From Pseudomonas sp. LP_7_YM (GTDB taxonomy: Bacteria > Pseudomonadota > Gammaproteobacteria > Pseudomonadales > Pseudomonadaceae): a stretch of DNA of 64,000 nt. The stretch is from the NCBI RefSeq assembly GCF_004364435.1, contig NZ_SOCT01000001.1:682001-746000 (forward strand). The letters run 5' to 3'. A model generated the notes under the pieces. The model did no database searches. It saw only the letters and a list, made by a program, of their open reading frames with translations, and was not told the DNA's origin. Position numbers and translations under genes: made by a program. Every line of letters starts with the position of its first letter. Position 1 is the first letter of the stretch. This document shows positions 27,849-35,893 of the stretch, in pieces.

Positions 27849-29210
27849 ATGCCACAGTCAATTGCCGATGCCGGCCTGCACGCCAGCACCCTGAAACGGC
27901 TCAACCTGAAGTTGATACCCTTTCTGATGCTGCTGTACATGGTCGCCTACATAGACAAGTCGAACATCTCGGTCGCGGCGTTGCAGATGAACGCCGAACT
28001 GGGCCTGACCGCACAGATGTACGGCATGGGCGTCGGCCTGTTCTTTCTCACCTACATTCTGCTTGAAGTCCCCAGCAGCGTGATCCTTACACGGGTCGGC
28101 GCTCGTCGCTGGATAGCGCGGATCATGATCACCTGGGGCATCGTCGCGGCCGGCATGAGCCTGGTGCAGAGCGCCAACCAGTTGTATGGCATGCGCCTGC
28201 TGCTGGGCGCGGCCGAAGCCGGTTTCACGCCGGGAATCATCTACTACCTGTCCCAGTGGTACCCACGCAGTGACCGGGCCAAGGCCATGTCGTTCTTCTA
28301 TATCGGTGCCGCGCTGGCTTCGGTGATCGGGCTGCCGCTGTCCGGTGCCTTCCTGCATCTGGATGGTTACTTTGGCGTCAGTGGCTGGCGCTGGCTGTTT
28401 CTTCTGGAAGGCATCCCTGCGGTTGTATTAGGCGTGGTGGTGCTGCGCTACCTGCCCGACTCTGCGGCTCATACCCACTGGCTTGAGCCCGATCAGAAGG
28501 CCTGGCTGAGCCGTACCATTGCAGCCGAGCAAGCCCGGACACCGGTCTCCCACCACGCAGGCTGGCAGACGGCATTTCGCAGTCGCCAGGTCTGGCTGCT
28601 AAGCGCGTTCTGGCTGTTGCAGGCATTCGGTACCATCGGCGTCACGTTGTTCCTGCCGCTGATCGTCAAGTCCGTTTCAGGCCAGGCCTCGTTCACCGTC
28701 AGCGTGCTGTCGGCCTTACCTTTTCTGTGTGCCTGCGTGTTCATGTATTTCAATGGCACACATTCCGATCGCCATGGCGAGCGCGGTTGGCATCTGGGTT
28801 TGCCATTGATGATTGCCGGAGTGTTGCTTGCCACCGCCGTCGCCACCAGTAATGCCTGGTTTGCTTATGTATTGCTGGTGTTGGCAGTGGGGTTGAACTG
28901 GGCCGCCACCCCGGTGTTCTGGGCGACCACCACCGAGTACCTGTCAGGCGTCGCTGCGGCTGCGTCGATCGCACTGATCAACTCCATTGCCAATATCGCA
29001 GGCCTCGGGCTGCCACCGGTGATGGGCTGGATAAAGGACGCCACGCAGACTTACGACTTTGCGCTGTTACTGGTGGCCGTGGCCTTGATCGCAGGTGGGT
29101 TGCTGGGGCTTTACATCGCCCGTACGCCGCGTTCCACGCCACCGGTTACGACCGGGTCGCCGCAAGGGGCGGGCGAGACAAACCCGCTGCAGCATCAGGG
29201 GCGGGGATAA
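27849..29210 (+). CDS. MFS transporter (anion:cation symporter type)
   Basis: A 453-residue carrier with 12 membrane segments, related in style to the carrier at 25191 (LIPFLMLLYMVAYIDKSNISVAALQMN). ATG 27849 is used because the upstream extension is unlike the family. It lies between the LysR regulator and the lactonase-to-dehydrogenase operon. It may move rhamnose, rhamnono-lactone or another sugar acid; the locus also encodes RhaT. Confidence 0.82.
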   Translation: MPQSIADAGLHASTLKRLNLKLIPFLMLLYMVAYIDKSNISVAALQMNAELGLTAQMYGMGVGLFFLTYILLEVPSSVILTRVGARRWIARIMITWGIVAAGMSLVQSANQLYGMRLLLGAAEAGFTPGIIYYLSQWYPRSDRAKAMSFFYIGAALASVIGLPLSGAFLHLDGYFGVSGWRWLFLLEGIPAVVLGVVVLRYLPDSAAHTHWLEPDQKAWLSRTIAAEQARTPVSHHAGWQTAFRSRQVWLLSAFWLLQAFGTIGVTLFLPLIVKSVSGQASFTVSVLSALPFLCACVFMYFNGTHSDRHGERGWHLGLPLMIAGVLLATAVATSNAWFAYVLLVLAVGLNWAATPVFWATTTEYLSGVAAAASIALINSIANIAGLGLPPVMGWIKDATQTYDFALLLVAVALIAGGLLGLYIARTPRSTPPVTTGSPQGAGETNPLQHQGRG

Positions 29211-29271
29211 AGACGCTGCCTGCCCGAACCTGCGCCGCAAGGGGCAGAACCACCGCGTACTCTCTTGCGCC

Positions 29272-29289
29272 GATACTCTCAGGTTATCG
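29272..29289. promoter_or_regulatory. Shared rhamnose-locus motif, copy 2
   Basis: GATACTCTCAGGTTATCG, 16/18 identical to 26746-26763, 86 bases before the lactonase ATG. It lies in the only sizeable gap upstream of the lactonase-mutarotase-RhaT-dehydrogenase gene run, so it is a candidate operator for that operon. Confidence 0.6.
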
Positions 29290-29374
29290 GCGCTAACCAA
29301 AAATCGATTAGTCACGTATCGCACCGGCCCCTACAGTCTGTTGCTAATAACAACAACTCTGGACGGAATCGGGC

Positions 29375-30256
29375 ATGACTGCTGACCGTTATACCGGCCC
29401 CACCATCGATAGCCACATCCATTTTTTCGATGCCTCACGCCCTGAGGGCATTCCCTGGCCTGAGCCGAATCATCCACTTCACGGCAGCGCGCTCCCGGAT
29501 ACCTATTGGCAGCTCGCCGAGCCACACCGGATCAGCGCTGCAATCGTGGTGGAAGCCAGCCCCTGGCGTCTGGATAACCACTGGCTGCTGACAACGCTGC
29601 GCCACAGCCCGCGCCTGTTGGGCTTCATCGGCAACCTATCGCCTTTCGATGCGCAGTTCGATCAGGACCTGAGTCACCTGGAGGCCGAGCCACGATTTCT
29701 CGGGTTGCGCTACGGCAATCTCTGGGACCGTGACCTGCTCGACGACCAGACCCGGCCCGGCTTCATCGACGCGATGAAGCGCCTGGCGGCCAGCGGTCGC
29801 ACGCTGGACAGCGCCAATCCCGACCCACGTCTGATCAAGGGCCTGCTGCGTCTGAGCGACGCCGTGCCGACGTTGCGCATCGTCGTTGACCATTTGCCCA
29901 ATGCGGCGGTGCCTGAAGGGCAACTGGCCGATTTTCAACGCGATGTATATGCCCTGGCGCAGCGGCCCAACGTATTCGCCAAGCTGGCGCAAATCCCCCA
30001 ACTCAATGCCGGAGCACTGGTGACCGACCCAGGGTTCTATCGCGATCGGCTGGCCTACCTGTGGGACGCCTTCGGTGAGCATCGCTGCTTCTTCGGCAGT
30101 GACTGGCCCAACAGCAACTCCCTCGCTGATTTCGGCAGCACCTTGCAACTGGTCAGGCAAAGCGTGGCTGACAAGCCGCTTGCGGTGCAGGAGAACTTCT
30201 TTCTGCACAACGTCGGCAACGCCTATCCGCTGCCCACCTCCACGGAGCGACGCTGA
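29375..30256 (+). CDS. Amidohydrolase-family L-rhamnono-lactonase
   Basis: A 293-residue amidohydrolase-2 protein with the HxH metal pair in TIDSHIHFFD, further residues in IVVDHLPN and the late aspartate in CFFGSDWPNSNS. Such proteins hydrolyse sugar lactones (L-rhamnono-, L-fucono- and related lactones). It overlaps the mutarotase gene by one base and sits in an operon with the SDR that would form the lactone, so L-rhamnono-1,4-lactone is the likely substrate. Confidence 0.85.
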   Translation: MTADRYTGPTIDSHIHFFDASRPEGIPWPEPNHPLHGSALPDTYWQLAEPHRISAAIVVEASPWRLDNHWLLTTLRHSPRLLGFIGNLSPFDAQFDQDLSHLEAEPRFLGLRYGNLWDRDLLDDQTRPGFIDAMKRLAASGRTLDSANPDPRLIKGLLRLSDAVPTLRIVVDHLPNAAVPEGQLADFQRDVYALAQRPNVFAKLAQIPQLNAGALVTDPGFYRDRLAYLWDAFGEHRCFFGSDWPNSNSLADFGSTLQLVRQSVADKPLAVQENFFLHNVGNAYPLPTSTERR

Positions 30257-30576
30257 TGCCGGTGCGTGCCTTTCGCATGAAGCTTGAGACCGGGCAGGCC
30301 GAGGAATACCACAAGCGCCACGATCAGATCTGGCCGGAACTGATCGATGCCTTGCGCACGGCTGGCGTGGTGGACTACCGGATCTTTCTCGATCCCGAAT
30401 CGTTGGCGCTGTTCGCCGTGCTCACCCATGCAGACCAGCACTTGCTGGACCAATTGCCGACCCTGCCAGTCATGCAGCGCTGGTGGCGTTTCATGCAGTC
30501 GATCATGGCGAGCCATCCCGACACCTCACCCATCACCGTCGAGTTGCAGCCGATGTTCAGCCTCAATCAAGACTGA
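30256..30576 (+). CDS. rhaM: L-rhamnose mutarotase
   Basis: A 106-residue RhaM family protein, the usual length. It keeps the family landmarks EYHKRHDQIWPELIDAL, YRIFLDPESLALFAVL and QRWWRFMQSIM, with the conserved His, Tyr and tandem Trp of the active site. It interconverts the anomers of L-rhamnose so that the dehydrogenase receives the correct form. It starts within the lactonase stop codon. Confidence 0.92.
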   Translation: MPVRAFRMKLETGQAEEYHKRHDQIWPELIDALRTAGVVDYRIFLDPESLALFAVLTHADQHLLDQLPTLPVMQRWWRFMQSIMASHPDTSPITVELQPMFSLNQD

Positions 30577-30626
30577 ACACGGCGCATAACCGATAGCGAC
30601 GCCAATAACAATAAAGGGCATACAAC

Positions 30627-31685
30627 GTGGAAATCATTCTGCTGGGCGTGTTGCTGCATTTCATCGGAGGAGCGGCCTCGGGCAGCTTCTACATTCCTTA
30701 CAAGAAGGTGCGAGGCTGGCATTGGGAAAGTTATTGGATCACCGGTGGGCTGGCTTCCTGGCTGATCGTGCCGCTGGTTGCCGCACAACTGACGGTGCCC
30801 GGATTCATCGACATCCTGCGCCAAGCGGACAGTTCCACCTTGTTCTGGACTTATCTGTTCGGCGTGTTGTGGGGCATTGGCGGGCTGACGTTCGGCCTCA
30901 CCATGCGCTATCTGGGCCTGTCGCTTGGCATGTCGTTGGTCATGGGCCTGACGTCGGCGCTGGGCGCCTTGATGCCAACGCTGTACCGCGACCTGTTCAC
31001 CGACGCGAGGACAGGGACACTGAGCGAGATGATCAGCAGTGCGAGTGGCAGTTGGGTGCTGTGGGGCGTTGCTGTCTCGTTGGTGGGCATCGGCTTGTGT
31101 GGGCGGGCCGGGGTGCTCAAGGAAAGAGAAGTATGCGAAGAGACCAAGTTCGCCAGCGTCAGTGAGTTTTCCCTGGGCAAGGGTGCGTTGGTCGCGGTGA
31201 TTTCCGGGGTGCTCAGCGCCTGTTTCAGCTACGGCATCACCGCAGGTCGTCCCTTGGCTGAGGCCGCGGTCCAGCAGGGGGCCAACAGCCTGTTCCAGAA
31301 CAATGTGACCTTCATGGTGATCATGTGGGGCGGGCTGACCACCAATGCCATCTGGTGCCTGTGGCTGAACAAGCGCAACCGCAGTTTTGGCGACTACACC
31401 AACACCCAAACGCCGCTGCTGCGCAATTACCTGCTGGTCGCCAGCGCCGGAACGCTGTGGTTTTTGCAGTTCTTCTTCTATGGCATGGGCGAAACCCGGC
31501 TGCACAACGACGCCAGTTCCTGGGTTCTGCACATGTCGTTCATTATCATCGTGTCCAATTGCTGGGGGCTGTATTTTCGCGAGTGGCAAGGCACCAGCGC
31601 CGCGAACAAGGCCGTACTGGTGGCGGGCATTGTGGTCATTCTCGCCGCCATCGGCATGGTGGGTTACGGCAACTACCTAAGCTGA
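30627..31685 (+). CDS. rhaT: L-rhamnose/proton symporter
   Basis: A 352-residue membrane protein with about ten hydrophobic segments. It follows E. coli RhaT in many places (HFIGGAASGSFYIPYKKV, FGVLWGIGGLTFGLTMRYLG, FLQFFFYGMGE, SWVLHMSF). It takes up rhamnose across the inner membrane. It lies 50 bases after rhaM and 77 before the dehydrogenase gene. Confidence 0.92.
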   Translation: MEIILLGVLLHFIGGAASGSFYIPYKKVRGWHWESYWITGGLASWLIVPLVAAQLTVPGFIDILRQADSSTLFWTYLFGVLWGIGGLTFGLTMRYLGLSLGMSLVMGLTSALGALMPTLYRDLFTDARTGTLSEMISSASGSWVLWGVAVSLVGIGLCGRAGVLKEREVCEETKFASVSEFSLGKGALVAVISGVLSACFSYGITAGRPLAEAAVQQGANSLFQNNVTFMVIMWGGLTTNAIWCLWLNKRNRSFGDYTNTQTPLLRNYLLVASAGTLWFLQFFFYGMGETRLHNDASSWVLHMSFIIIVSNCWGLYFREWQGTSAANKAVLVAGIVVILAAIGMVGYGNYLS

Positions 31686-31710
31686 ATCCAGTCTGGATTT
31701 CTGTCTTCGT

Positions 31711-31752
31711 CCATCTATCCACCTATCCCACCTATCCCATCTATCCCATCTA
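31711..31752 (+). repeat. Short tandem repeat before the rhamnose dehydrogenase gene
   Basis: Five near-identical 8-9 base units (CCATCTAT, CCACCTAT, CCCACCTAT, CCCATCTAT, CCCATCTA) run directly into the GGAG ribosome-binding site at 31753. The tract lies in the 77-base gap between rhaT and the SDR gene. Copy number may vary by slippage. Confidence 0.8.
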
Positions 31753-31762
31753 GGAGTTTCCT

Positions 31763-32533
31763 ATGTTACTGGCAGGCAAAACCGTCATCATCACCGGCGC
31801 GTCCCGCGGAATCGGTCGGGCAGCGGCCAAGGAATGCGCAAGGCAAGGAGCTCGCGTGGTCATTGGTCACAGTGGCAGCCAGCAGGGCACTGAAGCGGCG
31901 CACAGCCTGATCGAGGAAATCGCGGCCTTCGACGGCAAGGCCATTGAGGTGGGCAGCGATGCCGCCGATTCCGACACCGGGGACCGACTGGTTGCCGGGG
32001 CGCTGAAGGCGTTTGGCAGCGTAGATGTCTTCGTCAATAACGCGGGCATCTGCCCGTTCCACTCGTTCCTCGACATGCCTCGCGAGGTTTACCTTAAAAC
32101 CGTCAATACCAACCTCAACGGCGCCTATTTCGCGGTTCAAGCGGCGGCCAACCAGATGAAAAACCAGGGCCGGGGCGGAGCGATCATCGCCGTCAGTTCA
32201 ATCAGTGCCCTGGTGGGCGGCGGCATGCAGACCCACTACACACCGACCAAAGCCGGGCTGCATTCACTGATGCAGTCCTGCGCCATTGCGCTCGGGCCGT
32301 ACGGCATCCGCTGCAACTCGGTATTGCCGGGCACCATCGCTACCGACATCAACAAAGAGGACCTGGCCGATGAAGAAAAGCTGGCCTACATGACGTCGCG
32401 CACGCCACTGGGCCGCCTCGGCGATCCGCACGATGTCGCCGGGCCTATCGTGTTCCTTGCCTCGGACATGGCCAGCTACGTCACTGGCGCATCGCTGCTG
32501 GTGGACGGCGGGTTGTTCGTGAATCTGCAGTAA
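31763..32533 (+). CDS. L-rhamnose 1-dehydrogenase (SDR)
   Basis: A 256-residue short-chain dehydrogenase. The nucleotide site is TGASRGIGRAAA, NNAG is present, and the catalytic set is S (SSIS) with Y-x-x-x-K in HYTPTKAG. The C-terminal DGGLFVNLQ is also family-like. In the non-phosphorylative route the enzyme oxidises L-rhamnose to L-rhamnono-1,4-lactone with NAD(P). The role is assigned from its place next to rhaT, rhaM and the lactonase. GGAG precedes the ATG. Confidence 0.88.
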   Translation: MLLAGKTVIITGASRGIGRAAAKECARQGARVVIGHSGSQQGTEAAHSLIEEIAAFDGKAIEVGSDAADSDTGDRLVAGALKAFGSVDVFVNNAGICPFHSFLDMPREVYLKTVNTNLNGAYFAVQAAANQMKNQGRGGAIIAVSSISALVGGGMQTHYTPTKAGLHSLMQSCAIALGPYGIRCNSVLPGTIATDINKEDLADEEKLAYMTSRTPLGRLGDPHDVAGPIVFLASDMASYVTGASLLVDGGLFVNLQ

Positions 32534-32577
32534 CGCATCTTGGTCTCGGGCAGGTGATGGTCAGCAGGCCCGAAAAT

Positions 32578-33342
32578 TCAGCGCTCCGTGACCGAAATTT
32601 CGCTGGCGAACGCGAGCATCGACTTTGCCAGTGCCTGCGGTGTCTGCAGGGGCATCAAGTGCCCCGCGTTGGCAATGATCTCCAGCCGGTGTTGCGTAAA
32701 TGCTGCCAGGGTTGTGCGGCGCTGTTCGTCTGCGCCAGGCACCTGCTGATCCGCATCGCCGCAGACCAATAGCACCGGGTAGTCGATTGTGCCGAGGCGT
32801 TGACTCCAATCCTCGCGACTGCCGTGCTCGACCCATGCGCGCCAGGCGTTGAGGTTGACCCGTTGCGCATCGGCGATTGCCACCTCTCGGGTGTCGTCCG
32901 CAAGCCGGATCGCGCTGGCCTCATCGATGAAGGCCTCGGCCTCGGCCCGGGTCTTGCCGTACTGACGTTGCTTGTCGCGATCAGCGTCTGTCATGGGTTG
33001 CGGGCTCGGCGGCGACGGGGCCACCAGCACCAGGCCGCGCAGATAATCAGGCCGGCGTGATGCCAGAACCGCCGCAACCTTGCCGGTCATGGAATGGCCG
33101 ACAAGAATGCAGTCGCTCAGCCCCAGTTGCCGAATGGTGAGATCGACGTGCTCGACCATCGCCTCGACGTCATAGCCCTCCACGTGTGCGGCATCGCCGA
33201 ATCCCGGGGTGTTGAGCACGACGCAGTGATGCCTGGCGTCCAGATAGGGCAGGGTGGGGAACCAGGTGCGGTGCGAGCCGCCGAGCAAATGCATGAGAAC
33301 GAACGTAGGCGATCCTTGGCCTTGTCTTGCGTGTGGGAGCAT
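32578..33342 (-). CDS. Alpha/beta hydrolase
   Basis: About 254 residues of the alpha/beta hydrolase fold. The nucleophile serine is in VGHSMTGKV, the oxyanion region is LMHLLGGSHRTW, the acid is in LVCGDADQQVP and the catalytic histidine in NAGHLMPLQTP. It belongs to the esterase/lactonase/haloperoxidase-like group with unknown substrate. It converges with the rhamnose dehydrogenase gene. GTG 33351 is an alternative start. Confidence 0.82.
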   Translation of the reverse strand: MLPHARQGQGSPTFVLMHLLGGSHRTWFPTLPYLDARHHCVVLNTPGFGDAAHVEGYDVEAMVEHVDLTIRQLGLSDCILVGHSMTGKVAAVLASRRPDYLRGLVLVAPSPPSPQPMTDADRDKQRQYGKTRAEAEAFIDEASAIRLADDTREVAIADAQRVNLNAWRAWVEHGSREDWSQRLGTIDYPVLLVCGDADQQVPGADEQRRTTLAAFTQHRLEIIANAGHLMPLQTPQALAKSMLAFASEISVTER

Positions 33343-33446
33343 GGGGAGCACTCGTTGAGGTAGGGCGGGTGAAATGACCGGCGAAAACTGAAGTCGCGCC
33401 CGTACGCGGACGGCTCAGGCCGGCCAGTGCCAGCCGATTTGCAGAT

Positions 33447-34460
33447 TCAGGTCAAGATGACCGCCGCATCCGGGGCCTTGCCCGTAGCAAAGGAACCGGT
33501 GATGCGCCAGCTTGCGACGTCAACCACCGCGATTTTGTCCGACTCCAGCGACAGGTACAGCACGTCACCTTTAGGCGACAGGTTCAGACCCGGTGCAGCG
33601 GCCTCGAGCGGCAGGTGTTTTTCTTCCTTCAGGGTGTCCGGCCGCAGAAGGCTGAGACTTTTGTCGGCCTGGTTCGAGACGATCAGCCGGCCATCAGGAA
33701 GCGACACCACGCGCACGGCTTCACCGCGCAGCTGGGTCTGTTGCCGGTGTTCAAGCGTTGAAGCATCGAAGGCGTGCAGCGCCCCCTTGTAGCGGTCGAT
33801 GACATAGAACGTCTGTTCATCGGCACTCAGGCAGGCGCCTTCGGGGGCTTGCCCGATCAACCGTTTCACGGGGTTGAAGGTGGGGTCGTGGGGGTTAAGC
33901 ATGATCACCATGCCGGACAGTGTGTCCGCGACGTAGGCGCGTGTTCCGTCTTTTCTCAACACGAAATAGTGACTGCGCGTGCCGCCCACCGCAACGATCT
34001 GGCTGGGGTATTCGTCCGAGGAAGGATTGTCGAAACGGATCATCACCGAGTCGGTTTCACTGAGCACGTACAGCCGCCCGGCGGCGTCCATCCGTATGCC
34101 GTGCAGACGATGGTACGGCGTGAGGTCGAGGGTGCGGACGACCTTTTTCGCCAGCAGATCGATGACGAACACCTGATGCCCGCCTTCACCGGGTGCGAGC
34201 CACTTGCTAACGCCATATTGGGCGACGTAGGCAAATCCGCCTTGCGCATCCGCGACGATCTCGTGGGGCTGGTTGGCGAGGGCGATATGCGCCAAAGGCT
34301 GCCCCTTGGGTAGCTGATAGAAGCTGACTCCGGGTGCCTCTTTCTCTACCAGCACCATGAGCGGTTCCGCCAACGCTGCAGCGGCGAAGGCTGGTAGAAA
34401 CGGCAATGCACTGCTGACGGCTATCATCTGCAGCACCTGGCGGCGGTCAAAACGGCTCAT
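33447..34460 (-). CDS. Exported beta-propeller protein (YVTN-like)
   Basis: A 337-residue protein with a probable Tat leader (MSRFDRRQVLQMIAVSSALP) and repeated propeller blades (AYVADTLSGMVIMLNP, FYVIDRYKGALHAFD, LYLSLESDKIAVVDV), similar to YVTN/NHL surface or periplasmic proteins. No catalytic motif can be named. It lies between a hydrolase and an oxidoreductase on the same strand, with gaps of 104 and 64 bases. Confidence 0.7.
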   Translation of the reverse strand: MSRFDRRQVLQMIAVSSALPFLPAFAAAALAEPLMVLVEKEAPGVSFYQLPKGQPLAHIALANQPHEIVADAQGGFAYVAQYGVSKWLAPGEGGHQVFVIDLLAKKVVRTLDLTPYHRLHGIRMDAAGRLYVLSETDSVMIRFDNPSSDEYPSQIVAVGGTRSHYFVLRKDGTRAYVADTLSGMVIMLNPHDPTFNPVKRLIGQAPEGACLSADEQTFYVIDRYKGALHAFDASTLEHRQQTQLRGEAVRVVSLPDGRLIVSNQADKSLSLLRPDTLKEEKHLPLEAAAPGLNLSPKGDVLYLSLESDKIAVVDVASWRITGSFATGKAPDAAVILT

Positions 34461-34524
34461 GGCTTATCCTCGATGGCTCTGGAACATGCATGTTGAGGGC
34501 GTGACCCAGTTGGTTTCATCTGAT

Positions 34525-35475
34525 TCAGACTGATTTCTGGTCCGCGTCACGCTGCGGAACGCGCAGTACGACCTTGCCATGCACGTGCTGATTGGCGATA
34601 TAGTCCAGCGCCTTGACCGCATCGCGCAGCTCGAAGGTCTCGGCGATGACAACCTTCACCTGCCCTGCGGCCACATACGAAGCGATTTCGGCCAACTCGC
34701 GACCGTCGGGACGGGTGATGAAAAGTGTCCCCGTCTTGCCCTGCGCCTGAGGATGATGGGCGTCGGGCATTTCCAGCGTCGACACCAGCCTCCCACCTTC
34801 CCCCAGCACCTGCCAGGACCGGGCCTGGGTCTGGCCGCCAATGAGGTCGATCACCAGGTCGAAGTCCTCACAAATGTCCTCGAATCTTTCCTGCTTGTAA
34901 TCGATCGCCCGATCGACGCCCAGTTTGCTCAGAAACGCCAGGCTGTCTCCGGACGCCGTGGCATAGACCTGTGCACCCTTGATACGCGCCAATTGAACAG
35001 CGAAATGCCCCACACCGCCGGTGCCACCATGGATGAGCACTTTTTGCCCGCGTTCGAGATGGCCGTGCTCTACCAGCGCTTGCCAGGCCGTGTGCGCTGC
35101 CAGGGGGATGGCCGCTGCGTGACGCCAGTCGATGGAGGAGGGTATGACGGCGAGATGGGTGGCCGGCACCCGGGAATACTGCGCGTAGCCACCATCGGCA
35201 CCGATCATGGCGAAGACGCGGTCACCCACCTGAAAACCTTCCACGCCTTCACCGACAGCCTCGATCAGCCCTGCGACTTCGCGGCCAAGCGTCAGCGGCA
35301 ATTTGTCGGCCTTGACCTGGGGATACTCGCCTTCGCGGATTTTGTAATCGACCGGGTTCACGCCGACCGCCAGATTACGGACCAGCACCTCGCCAGCCTG
35401 GGGCTGGGGAATGTCCACATCGCTTACCGACATGGTTTCTGGACCACCGAAGTGATTGATACGGATAGCAATCAT
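34525..35475 (-). CDS. NADP-dependent quinone-oxidoreductase-like MDR enzyme
   Basis: A 316-residue medium-chain reductase. The N-terminal GroES-like part has NPVDYKIREGEYP and GREVAGLIEAVGEGV. The Rossmann motif is HGGTGGVGHFAVQLA. Zinc ligands of alcohol dehydrogenases are absent, so it is of the zinc-free quinone/enone reductase group. The physiological substrate is unknown. Confidence 0.85.
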   Translation of the reverse strand: MIAIRINHFGGPETMSVSDVDIPQPQAGEVLVRNLAVGVNPVDYKIREGEYPQVKADKLPLTLGREVAGLIEAVGEGVEGFQVGDRVFAMIGADGGYAQYSRVPATHLAVIPSSIDWRHAAAIPLAAHTAWQALVEHGHLERGQKVLIHGGTGGVGHFAVQLARIKGAQVYATASGDSLAFLSKLGVDRAIDYKQERFEDICEDFDLVIDLIGGQTQARSWQVLGEGGRLVSTLEMPDAHHPQAQGKTGTLFITRPDGRELAEIASYVAAGQVKVVIAETFELRDAVKALDYIANQHVHGKVVLRVPQRDADQKSV

Positions 35476-35533
35476 GCTTGAACCTCTTCGTCCGATTATG
35501 AGCCCTGGTCTGGGTCAGGTTTTATGGGTATTG

Positions 35534-35603
35534 AACACTTGCGTCTCTGGGTGTGTTTCGAGCATTCCAAGGCCGTACCCGTCCAGTGCAGAACGCAAGT
35601 GTT
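35534..35603. repeat. Spaced inverted repeat in an intergenic region
   Basis: AACACTTGCGT at 35534-35544 is repeated perfectly in inverse at 35593-35603, 48 bases apart, in the gap between the reductase start and the DUF2188 stop. It could be a pair of regulator sites or a long-loop hairpin. Confidence 0.45.
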
Positions 35604-35624
35604 TGCTGATTCAGTGGGAATCGC

Positions 35625-35849
35625 TCAACCCTTGGACTTCGAAGGATCGGCACTTCGTGGGTAGGTACGCTCTTCCTGAAGGGTGCCGTCCTCCTTGTGA
35701 ATTTTCACGGAAGCGGTCTTGCCGTCCAGAAATTCGGTGGCCAGGGAGATGATCTCTGCCTTGGTCGCGGCGGTCTTCGAGGCACGCTCTGCTCCCTGTT
35801 TGGTGAGTGCCCAGCCCTTGTCGGTTTTGGTGATGTGGTAGTTGTCCAT
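35625..35849 (-). CDS. DUF2188 family protein
   Basis: A 74-residue protein with the family pattern MDNYHITKTDKGWALTKQGAERASKTAATKAE compressed into one short domain, then EERTYP. DUF2188 proteins are small and of unknown function. ATG 35849 has GGAG at 8 bases. It is downstream of the ligD-like gene by 44 bases on the same strand and may be co-transcribed. Confidence 0.75.
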   Translation of the reverse strand: MDNYHITKTDKGWALTKQGAERASKTAATKAEIISLATEFLDGKTASVKIHKEDGTLQEERTYPRSADPSKSKG

Positions 35850-35893
35850 GTGTGTTCTCCAGGTGTGTCGATTGAGGTTGTTGGTTGTAGTCA

